NCBI GenBank assembly: GCA_016271365.2 | Contig: CM057452.1 | Span: 1,243,873,001 to 1,243,937,000 of the forward strand | Source: Neoceratodus forsteri | Lineage: Eukaryota > Chordata > Ceratodontiformes > Ceratodontidae | DNA: 64,000 nucleotides | Reading direction: 5' to 3' | Shown here: piece by piece, positions 55,196-64,000 of the stretch | How positions within the stretch are numbered: the stretch's first letter is position 1 | Layout: every line of letters starts with the position of its first letter | Notes under the pieces: model-generated | Database searches by the model: none | What the model was told of the DNA's origin: nothing | The model's input: only the letters and a program-made list of their open reading frames with translations | Program-made: the position numbers and the translations under genes

Positions 55196-55778
55196 CAGAA
55201 AGCAAGAGAATTTTGCAGAAGTTTGGAGCAGTATATTTTGGTAGGCCTGAAGCCCATGGTCCAATGTGGGGGAATAGCTCCTCCCACATCCCACATAAAA
55301 TTCTGTCTCTCCCAGCAGTCCATCATTAGCATGTTTCCAAACAGCTGCGTTTTGGATTGCTAGGTTCCTGCGTGGCTTGTGGATGATCCTCCTTAGATTT
55401 CTGTCTGCTTCATCACTTCTGTTTTTTGTCTCCTTCTGTCCTCCTTTGTGCTCCATTTTTTTAGTGGTTGGTTGCTTGCTTCCATTTTTATCTCTCTTCA
55501 TAGTCTGTTTGTACCCCCACCTTTCTGCCCCTCTCACTACTGCCTTTCTCTCCCTGCCTCCCGTTTCTTCTGCCCCGTCCACCATTCTGCTTTGTCTCTG
55601 CCATACTGCTCCCCTTCCCTGTCTGTTCCCCTCCCTCTGTCACTTTCTTTTGTCATTTTTGCCATATTTCCTACCTCGTTGTGTTGTGTTCTCCTTTTAT
55701 TTTATCCTGTTTTGTTATTTGGGGCACTTCTTTAGCTCCCTTGCGGTACTGCTGATCCATCACTGAGCCAGTGCTTCC
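55196..55778. other. Flank containing a repeat shared with 61.6 kb
   Basis: 55240-55345 (GAATAGCTCCTCCCACATCC, CTCTCCCAGCAGTCCA, TAGCATGTTTCCAAACA) matches 61612-61735 at roughly 80% by eye, same orientation. The rest is pyrimidine-rich without a gene. Confidence 0.5.
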
Positions 55779-56380
55779 AAAGAAACATAGAAACATAGAA
55801 GCATAGAAGAAGACGGCAAATAAGGACCACATGGCCCACCTAGTCTTATCATTTTCTTTAACTAATGCAATACTGCAGACCCTAGTTGATCTGTGGCTTA
55901 CCATCTGTTCCTTATTGTGAGAGTATTCTTAAGTCTATCCCATGCATTCTTGAATTCCCCTACTGTTTTTGCCACTACCATCTCTGCAGGGAGGCTGTTC
56001 CAAGCATCCACTACTCTTTCAGTGAAAAAGTACTTCCTCACATTGCCAGTGAGCCTACCCCCTCTAGCCTCATATCATGCCTCCTTATACTTGTACTCCT
56101 TTTTTTCTGAAAGATGGTACCCTCCTGTATGTTGTTTATACCCCTGAGGTTCTTGAATGTCTCTATCATATCCTCCTATCTCTCCTATCCTCCAGGGAAT
56201 GCATATTGAGGTCCTGTAGTCTTTCCTCATGACTTTTGGTGCAGTCCTGCAGTATTTTTTGCACTTCTCTGGACTGCCTCTATTTTGCCTATGTCCTTCC
56301 AGAAATGCAGCCTCCAGAACTGGACACAGTACTCCAGATGAGGTCTCACCACTGATCTTACAGATCCAGGTTGTGACATC
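55779..56380 (-). mobile_element. CR1 LINE 3' portion
   Basis: The plus-strand start GAAACATAGAAACATAGAAG is the CR1 terminal octamer-like repeat in reverse. The minus-strand translation includes KYFFTERVVDAWNSLPAEMV-like sequence (read about 56040-55960), then LVRPHLEYCVQFWRLHFWKD-like sequence at 56350-56290. 5'-truncated, a different subfamily from the other CR1 copies. Confidence 0.85.
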
Positions 56381-57079
56381 ATCCCCTAGTGCTTAGCTTA
56401 AGGCTGTACTACGCCCATTCCATGTAAGTGTTTCTGATTAAATAGATGAAGTACAGCCTGTATCTAGTAATATTTTTTTACAAGAAGTCAACCCTGTCTA
56501 CCTGTTTTGGTTATATTAGCTCTTTACTATCATAACAAGCACTACTTCTGCCATTCCTCCACTCTTTCCTCTTTTCACCCACCACTCCAACCTCTTCCCT
56601 TCTACTTCCATTTTTCTCCACTAATTTCTCTTCCTACCTCCCCATCCGACCTTTTCTACTCCTCCTAATTTCCTCTACCACAACACTTCTCAGTTTTCAA
56701 CCCCTTACCCTAAGCTAATTTTTGTGACAAAGACATTATTGTTTGCCTTAGCTCTCTCTCTGTGCTGGCGTAATTGTTGCTAGCTCTGGCCACCACCCTA
56801 GCTACTTCCTACATGGTCTGCTTCTGATGCACATGCATTCAGAACTTGATGCTATTGACAATGACACCTTACCGACAGCATCCCCTACCTACCCAACTGC
56901 TTTTAATGCTCCTTCAACTTATCTGTAGGAGCCACTGTTGTAACTGACTCTGTAACATGCTTGGAAACTCTGTCAGTGTTAACTCTATAATGATGTATGA
57001 ATGTGACTAGGTACTCTCTGTATCACCTGACTTTAATAGTTGGATGACATTTTATGAATTATTGTATGATGTTATATTA
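56381..57079. other. Probable L2 3' UTR or unique sequence
   Basis: No coding signal. Possibly the upstream part of the L2 3' UTR that ends at 57180, but similarity to the copy at 28900-29172 is clear only for the last 100 bases. Confidence 0.35.
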
Positions 57080-57180
57080 TCCATTTGCATCTGTACACTC
57101 TTGATGTGAAACCTTCGTAAATGAGTCTGTGGCTCAAAGGTACTGTAATTCCAAGATTTAAGTAAATAAAAATAAAATAA
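57080..57180 (+). mobile_element. L2-like LINE 3' terminus
   Basis: ACCTTCGTAAATGAGTCTGT, then GGCTCAAAGGTACTGTAATT and the tail AAGTAAATAAAAATAAAAT. It matches the 3' end of the LINE at 25873-29172, including the hairpin word. Confidence 0.75.
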
Positions 57181-57774
57181 GCTATCAAGCAACAAAAACA
57201 GTAAAGAGACTGATAGGCTGGGTCTGCAAATTCACCATAACAATCTTTCTCTGCACCAATCATAGATCACAACTCTTTTAGAGCTACATAGTTGCACAGT
57301 TTATTTAACTGATGTACTACTCCTATCTCATTGCAGATGAATGGCAGGCTGTCTAAATGCATTCCCTCATTCGCTTTCTTGCAGGTGTAGCACCATTATC
57401 CATTTCAAGCAGACATGCATATTGAAAGCCCATGGCTCAGCTAAGCAGCTTCTGCCAAACTTTTCAAGCAGCTAATTCACCTAGCATTTCCCCACAGACT
57501 CAGCTGTCAATGTCCGAGTACAACCACGCCCTTAATATTTTGATGTCAGAGTAACGTCTTAATCAGAAGTGTTTCTGCTTAATGTTGTGCCTTCAATTCT
57601 CCCAATTGGTGCATTTTGTCCAGTAGTATTGTTTTGTCAAGAGCCCATCTGGCTATCTTCAGTCTCCTCCTCACTCTTCTCCTGCTTCCTCTTCCTCCTT
57701 CTAATTGGGCGTTTTTATTTCTTCCTTTAAAGCAGCAGACAGCTGCTCTTTCCTTGCTCAGCCATACCTGCAGT

Positions 57775-58460
57775 GCGATGGTCTCCATGCCTAACTCATA
57801 CCATTTGAGGTTTTTGAGTGAATATAGTCTTGCCCTGTCCACCAGGGATGGGAGTCTGTCTCTGTTAGTCTCATCTGTCAGTCTGTCATTTCAGTTAGAC
57901 AGCTCAGTCTGTCACACCATTCCTCCTTATCAGCTATGTGATGGCCTCTGTCCCTAACTCTGTCTTATGAGATAGTGAGTGAAGATGGATTCACCCGGTC
58001 CTCCAGGGATGGAGGTCAGTTTCAGTCACTCAGTTATACCAGTTATTCACATCAGCAGTCCATTGGCCTCCAACTCTAACTCTATCTTGTGGGGTATCGC
58101 ATAAAGGTGGACTTGCCCTGTCCTCCAGGTATGGGACCCATTTCAATCTGTCAGTCATATCAGTCAATCATATCAGTTGCTCATCAAAGTCAACTCATAT
58201 CAAGCAATCATATCAGTCAGTCCTATTGGTCAATCATATTAGTCATTCATATCAGCAGTCCATCAGCCTCCATCTCTACCTCATACCTTCTGAGGTATTT
58301 GAGTGGAAGTGTGCATCTGTCTACAGGAGATGGGAGATTGTTTCATCCAGTTCCAGTACATATCCCATTCCAGTCCTTACCAGCTATGCCAGTCTCCATT
58401 TCTGCCTTCTACACTGTGAAGTATTCATGTGCTGGTGCTTGCCAATTTACCTGAGCTAGA
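57775..58460 (+). repeat. Degenerate tandem repeats, about 70-bp core
   Basis: Five related cores at about 57779, 57944, 58065, 58264 and 58390. They share CCTCCATCTCTAACTC, TATGAGGTATTTGAGTG and CTTGCCCTGTCCTCCAGG. Spacers of 50-130 bp are rich in ATATCAGTCA. They precede the retrotransposon remnant. Confidence 0.6.
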
Positions 58461-58499
58461 GTTCTGCTGTCACTCCTTCCCATCTGCCCTATTCTGCAT

Positions 58500-61380
58500 C
58501 TGCCGCAATAGGCAGCAGATGAGCTTTTGTGTCTTCTATGCCTTGACTCTCCAACTGTAACCACCACTGGGATCCTGCAAGGTGCTCAGACTTCCTACCA
58601 CTGTCAGCACAGCATGGCATCTTTATTATTTACCCACTCTCTGCCTTTCATTGCACAACATGTCCTCCACATTCTCCTCAGACTTATTCCAGTCTCAGTA
58701 CAATACGCAGTGCTTTTGATGATCTGGATTCTTCTTCCTCTTTCTGCACTTTGGCTGCACACGTTGCTCCAGTCTCTTCAAGGTCTCCTCACCTTCTTCT
58801 AGCTCCTTCAGCTTGTTTGATGGATCCACATCCAACTACTCCTTTATGAATAGGACCGCTCCCACCTCATGGCTGATCTAAATTCCTCAGTGTCCTGTAC
58901 TCCACTTCTACCCCTGTATGGAGTCGTATGCTTCCTCCAAGTCTTCTATGTCTCATCATGTTTGGTGTCCTGGTCTGAATCAGCTGTTCCTCTACTGGAA
59001 CCTGCTCCTTTTTCTACAGTTCTAGACATCTAGTCACCTCTTTAGTTTCCTCCTTGTCATCCCATGGGTGACTATCACTGTTTGCTTCTGGCTTCACCTT
59101 CACCTGCCTTTGACCCATCAGCTTCAACTGTCCAGCAGTCTGCCCGTCATGCTCCTGTAACTTTTGGTTCCCCAGGAACTCTTCCACTATTCAGTGCTCC
59201 ATGTCATTGTTTCCATGTTATGTCATGCTTTGTATTCTGCACGGACCATACGGGTGGCATTCACCTGCATTATTTCTGCACGATACCCTCCTTCTCACTT
59301 ACTCCCATGTGTTTTGCCACTGGATGGTTTTCTGGCATGCCACGCCTCATTGTTGATTTCTCTGCCTCTTAGACCTTAGTCAGTCAGAGCATCATTTCCT
59401 CAAACTCATTCCATGATTATTCCAACCTGTGCTCATAGTCATTGCACACTAGCTCTCATCACCATTATGGCCCTGGCTCCTGGCTGTGAAGCACTCCTTG
59501 TCCCTGCATTCACTTCCTCTCCCAGTTGTTCATCCTTGGCAATCTCTGTGATGCATTTTGGAAGGACTGGTATCCTTGTGCAGTTGTCTGGCCTTTGCTT
59601 CAGCCCTCAGCTCTTCACTAAATTCTATGCAGTGCTTCTGGGCCTTCTCAATGTTTGCCACCATCCAGCAGTAATTCATCTATTACATGACCTTTTCCAA
59701 AAGATCAACCAGAATTCTCCTCATGGTTGCACTTCAGCTCTTATCACAACTGTTTCAATGCCTGTCTCTCTGCTCAAGAAGAAAATGTTTGGTCCAGTGA
59801 CATTCCTCAAATTCCTCAGCATGACATTAGATATAGAATGTATGGATGCCTGGCAACCTCCCATCATCATCACAGGATACCATCTTACTGACATCTTTTT
59901 TGATCAGATGTTCTTGCCAGAAATGAGAACTTCTTCCTAAAATACCTCATCTGTGCATCCAGATAATTCCTCAAGGTCAATCATTCAACTTCACCTTCTG
60001 ACTTGGTCATCATTGTTTCCTGAACTACACTGTTACTTTCATATCCTGATTGCTCTAAATTTGATGTAGCTAGCTTACTTCATGTATCTTATTAGAATGG
60101 CTATCCAACCTACTGCAAAGATCCTTATCCTGTTTCACACTGGCATACATCAATGCATCTCCACTGTGTGGCTATGCTGTTATTTTTTGAGCAGCCCAGG
60201 ACCACTGCTTCCTGGCATTTGGCATTGTATCACCATAGGATTGCCATAAACATCGCCTTTTGCAAAATTACCTAATAGGAAATGCTGCCTTCATATGGAA
60301 CTATTATGGATCTCTCCAGTCAGTCTCTAGTTCCCTGTCAATCAACTGCCGTAATGTACATTTCAATGAGGGAAATTTTTGTCCCAGTCTATTATATGGA
60401 TCATCTGAGTCCAACTTGGTTTCTCTATCTTAGTGTTACACTAGATTACATTTATATTCCTGGTTATGCCAAACTATGCAGCTGATTTATTATCTCAGTC
60501 CCAATTGCAGACCTTTCATTATCTCCATCCTCAGTAGCCTCGGTCATGTTCTCTCCTCTTGCGTCAATTGAACTCATACGTTTTGCCATCAGGACAACAT
60601 TCTCATGTGGGTTTCTTTAACTCCAGTCACCAAGCTGCATATGAACAGTATGCAAAAGTACTCTTCTTTCCACAAACTCCAATCTTACCAGAACTCCTTG
60701 CTCATGTAAAGCATGTCATTGTATTCCTCACTAGGCCATCAAGCCATGAACTTATCATAAGGAATCTTAAGCATACCTCTCAGATCATCAAGATCATACT
60801 CATTATCATCTCCCTAAAGATGGCTTCATCACAAAATCTCCAGACTCACTAAATCCATTGTACCTCCACTATCTTCTATCTGAAATGGTTGCCTGCATCC
60901 TGGAGAAATCTGTTTCATCACTCTCCTCTGCCAAATTCCTTACAGATTCCAGTTCTAGAAGTAAGTTAATCATAATATCCAGTCACTCCTTCCCCAAGAT
61001 TGACAGATCTCATACAGGAGTTTAATAACTTACTACCCTACCTGTATCATCTATCGTCTAATAACATATTTGACCAACTCATAGTTTTCCACGTGTGTTA
61101 AGATCCTTTCTATCCTCTCTTGACCATGAATAACCAACATTCATGGCAACATAAAGATGCCTGGAAATTGTCAAACTCCACATCGACTTGGCCTCAAAGT
61201 TTACGCCTTTTCAGGACTTTCCTTAAATTTGGAACAAGCTTCTTCAAAATCCAAGAACAGCATTCCTTCACTGATTACCAAGAGACGTGAAAAAAATTAA
61301 ATTTGTCAGCCTCAAATCAGTCTGTCATAAATCAGAAGCAGAAATCAATCAAACTTGTAGGATCATCTAATCTCAGCTTG
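58500..61380 (+). pseudogene. Ngaro/DIRS-like tyrosine-recombinase retrotransposon remnant
   Basis: The 59064-59372 frame ends MPRLIVDFSAS, the entry of a DIRS-type RT. 59413-59940 gives ALITIMALAPGCEALL, LCFSPQLFTKFYAVLLGLLN, AVIHLLHDLF (eroded YLDD box), then GPVTFLKFLSMTLDIECMDA (the xFLGxxLDTxxMxA block). About 60430-60520 has IPGYAKLCSxF resembling the IPGHLNxxADALSR end of RNase H. 60559-60852 has SSHQAAYEQYAKVLFFPQT and LPELLAHVKHVIVFL, like the N-terminal part of the element's tyrosine recombinase. The catalytic recombinase part is not readable. Many stops: an old copy. Confidence 0.6.
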
Positions 61381-61494
61381 CCCAAAGGATGAGCAGGTCA
61401 GTAGCCATGGGTCCTCAGAGGTTTCCTCCACAGGGGGATTCTCTCTTGTGTGCTACTAGCCACACTGTCCATAAGCAGGAGGAGGTAGTCTTTT

Positions 61495-61905
61495 TGGGCA
61501 TTCTGTTCCCTACACACTACCCAGCTTATCCACCATGTGTGGGAATAGAGAAAGTCCAAAGTTTTAAGTATACACAAGCACTTTGCTATTTACCAAACAT
61601 TGAATGGGAGGTCTGAAGCCTGTGGTTCAGTGCAGAATAGCTCCTCCCACATCCCACGTAAAATCCAACCTCTCTCAGCAGCCCATGCCTCTCCCAGCAG
61701 CCCATGCTTAGCATGTCTCCAAACACCCACCATCTTCCCCAGCCTCCTACTCCTCCAGCAGTCTGCTCACCCTTGGAGCTGGTCCTTCAGTTCCCTACAC
61801 ATTATCTGGCTTATCTACCAAGGGTGAAACTAAAGAAAGGCCAAAGTTTTATAAATAATGTATACACAAGCAGTTTGCTATTCACCAAATATTGAACAAG
61901 AGACT
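61495..61905 (+). repeat. Direct repeats of about 110 bp flanking a shared segment
   Basis: 61495-61605 and 61790-61905 both read GTTCCCTACACA, GGCTTATC.ACCA, AAGTCCAAAGTTTTA, ATACACAAGCA.TTTGCTAT and ACCAAA.ATTGAA. Between them lies the segment also found at 55240-55345. This could be the split direct repeats of an Ngaro-type element. Confidence 0.55.
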
Positions 61906-62794
61906 TTAAGAGCAGAAAGGGTCCCCTGGAAGTTCAGGCTTGAAGCCACAGTTTTGCTCACTGGCAGTTTCAAAACAGTCAGCATTATTCTTGGTTGCTT
62001 CATTAAAAGTCATGGTGACTTATTTTAGTTAGCTTTTATCTACCTTTATAACACAGGATGCTGGTGTAAATTTGAATGGAGTCCTTCTCTCCCTGATGGG
62101 CAAAGTAAAGTTGAAAATCAAGTCAGACCTTTCTGTCAGATGCTTCTGCAGTGTTTGTGTTTAATGCTTGACTACTTTTGATTTTCTGTAAATCTGAGCT
62201 GGTTATGGAAGGATGATGTGTCATTTTGTCTTCCCCTGACTCCACAACCTTTTCAAAATGCTGGCAAACCTATTGCTTTCTAAGGATAAATTTGGTGCAT
62301 TTGCTAAGGTTTACAGAACATGATGTTGGGGTAATTTACAGTGTCAATTGAGTCCTACTCAAAGTGACACATTGGAGGAGACACCATATAACCTTCTCTT
62401 TTTTTTTGACTGTAGCATAGGGGTTTATGAGCAGTCTATTGAAGGCTTCGTTTGCTACAGTTCTTAAATCTGCTTTTGTTTTCTTAGACAGCCAGTCCAG
62501 ACATTGACCTCTCATGTAGTCAGTCTTCTTGTGTTTAGCTCAATTCTGTCAAGTTTAATATAAATTATGTGTCACTTACAGTGCCATGATGCCTTCTGCT
62601 CTTATTTTCTTTTTCAGTCTTACCCTTAGGTATAGAGATTTCTGCAGAAGCTGGTTCAGTTGTTCTGTCTTCTGCTTATGTAAACTGCTTGTGGTAACTT
62701 TTGTCAGAGTAATTGTCTGCAGTGAATTGGTTGTCATATCTTCAGCCACAGTTTCTATTTCAGGTATGTTGTTAATGTATTTCAGTAGTTCTGA
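61906..62794. other. No feature recognised
   Basis: No supported gene or repeat border. Confidence 0.4.
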
Positions 62795-62985
62795 TGAAGT
62801 ATAGTGCAGTGGTTTTATTACTCTGAGCTGCAAACCTGGAAATCTGGGTTTGAATCCCACAGCCCCCACTTTCATACTGTGTGACCCTGAACAAGTCACT
62901 TGACTTCCCTGTGCTCCCAGGTTGCACCTGGAAACAAGCTTCGGCTTAGTGTGCCTTTCCTGGTTAAACAACTTCCCCTTTCCTT
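62795..62985 (+). repeat. CORE-SINE (MIR-like)
   Basis: AGTATAGTGCAGTGGTTTTA (A box region), then TGGGTTTGAATCCCACAG (B box), the core TGTGTGACCCTGAACAAGTC, and the tail CCTGGAAACAAGCTTCGGCT, then TAGTGTGCCTTTCCTGGTTA. The same family as the copy at 31652. The tail resembles the 3' UTR of the L2 at 51475-51530. Confidence 0.75.
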
Positions 62986-63288
62986 AGTTCTGCATCAGAA
63001 ATGCTGCCTAGTTAAAGTAAGGCTTCCATGGTTGAATCACACAAAACTTTGAAGTTCACATCCATGATGATAGCTGTTTTCTGTCACACTCTCACAGAGG
63101 TCTGAGGACTTACGCATGTGCTGTCAGAATGCTCATGTGTATTAACACAGCTGTGCCAGCATAATGTCAACAGGTCACCGAGGCTTGGTGTCTGCTTCCA
63201 GTGCTGTTGTGGTAGGATAATGGCATTGAGGTCAGACCTCCACAGCCAATCAGGTTTCTGAACTTTGTAGACCCATTTCATAAGTAAG
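62986..63288. other. No feature recognised
   Basis: No supported gene or repeat border. Confidence 0.4.
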
Positions 63289-63433
63289 CAATAATATCCA
63301 ACAGGGTGGACAGTATTGGGCAATACTGGACTGCCCATGGGTGTAATGAGGTCTGACTCTGCAGCTGGAGGGCCTTATAGCCCCTGTAAAGTCCAATATT
63401 GTCCAATATTGCCCACCCTGTTGGGTATTATTG
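63289..63433. mobile_element. Small foldback MITE
   Basis: Two 43-base arms (63289-63331 and 63391-63433) are reverse complements with about five mismatches. The outer sequence is CAATAATACCCAACAGGGTG and contains repeated CAATATTGGA. The loop is 59 bases. Total 145 bp, no coding capacity. Superfamily unknown. Confidence 0.65.
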
Positions 63434-63682
63434 TACTTAGAAAGTGGGCAACTGCATTTTGTGTTTTAATAAAAATATTTTTTATAGTTAGATGTTTAAA
63501 CTCTTAGATGTTTGATTTATTTTATAATAAAATAGTTCCTCCACTTGTATTTAAATGCTGTCTTTTTTTAAAAGTGGGGATTCTTGTCCTAGTGAAGCCT
63601 TCGTAGTTTTAACTATGGAATTAGTTGTCATGGTTATCTCACCAACTCTGAATTGAGCACAGCTGGGAGAAATACTCCAGTA

Positions 63683-63683
63683 T

Positions 63684-63715
<32 letters not shown>

Positions 63716-63718
63716 ACT
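63683..63718. repeat. (CT)n microsatellite
   Basis: An almost pure CT run with one GT interruption. Confidence 0.95.
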
Positions 63719-63789
63719 TCTCAACCACCAAAAATAAGTGGATTTTTTTTCTTTAAACTTCTTTTCATTTAATTTTTAATGTTGCACAG

Positions 63790-63878
63790 TTAGTGGATTT
63801 ACCATCAATGGGACATGGGCCAAAATGTCTGGAGATAGATATGGAGGGAGGTCAGGCAAGCCAGCAGCAAAGAAAAAT
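63790..63878 (+). other. Possible isolated exon
   Basis: A T-rich tract and TTGCACAG at 63782-63789 precede an 89-base segment that is open in one frame (ending RYGGRSGKPAAKKN). It is followed by AAT|GTAAGTATG, a consensus splice donor. I do not recognise the peptide. Short exon-like patterns arise by chance. Confidence 0.2.
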
Positions 63879-64000
63879 GTAAGTATGAAAAAAATGACTT
63901 TTTCCCTCTGTGGCTAAAAAGAAAGCAAGCTAGCATCTGAGTGTCAGCAGCAGCAAGGCCAAACTTTGGACAGTTGGCTGCACAGTGGAGCTGACTTTAA

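Noticed and set aside
55377..55766. Leu/Ser/Pro-rich plus-strand frame of 129 codons
   Set aside because: Translation of a pyrimidine-rich tract, not a membrane protein.

Overview
The window looks like intergenic DNA from a large, repeat-rich vertebrate genome. There are no bacterial-style operons and no convincing host gene. Almost every open reading frame belongs to a transposable element, usually with frameshifts. The mix is L2-like LINEs, CR1-type LINEs, a Rex1/CR1-like LINE, PIF/Harbinger and pogo-type DNA transposons, tRNA-derived CORE-SINEs, an LF-SINE-like repeat, a solo LTR and a remnant of a tyrosine-recombinase (Ngaro/DIRS-like) retrotransposon. This fits a sarcopterygian-grade vertebrate such as an amphibian (a caecilian is plausible), lungfish or coelacanth. 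I cannot fix the species from sequence alone.

Layout. 0-9.6 kb: a CR1 fragment, then a PIF/Harbinger region with two different Myb/SANT-like accessory genes and a nearly complete HARBI1-like transposase. It is broken up by a CR1 tail and by a 3.6 kb L2-like LINE. 10-15 kb: a second L2-like LINE preceded by two direct repeats rich in CCAAT boxes that may be its promoter. 16.2-18 kb: a 5'-truncated LINE. 19.5-24.8 kb: a three-level nest, with a pogo-type transposon inside an L2 3' fragment inside a CR1. 24.8-25.9 kb: CR1 pieces in head-to-head inverted order. 25.9-29.2 kb: an almost full-length L2-like LINE. 29.3-29.9 kb: a GC-rich poly(A) retroposon with perfect target duplications. 30-32.4 kb: SINEs. 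34.2-36 kb: another L2-like LINE. 37.3-40.25 kb: a minisatellite and a Rex1/CR1-like LINE with an intact 543-codon reverse transcriptase frame. 42.1-44 kb: a solo LTR. 44.1-45.1 kb: a non-autonomous TIR element. 45.6-51.5 kb: tandem 265 bp repeats and an L2 LINE split by a 1.88 kb foldback element. 51.5-57.2 kb: CR1 and L2 pieces. 57.7-61.9 kb: the tyrosine-recombinase retrotransposon remnant. 62-64 kb: a CORE-SINE, a foldback MITE and a possible lone exon.

How the parts interact. The LINEs supply endonuclease and reverse transcriptase. Several L2-like copies share a 3'-terminal hairpin, and the CORE-SINE tails resemble one L2 tail, as expected if the SINEs borrow the L2 machinery. The Harbinger transposase and its Myb-like partners would act together on terminal repeats that resemble those of the foldback element at 48.8-50.7 kb. 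The clearest unusual items are the foldback element, the GC-rich retroposon, the tandem 5' repeats upstream of L2 LINEs and the multi-gene Harbinger.
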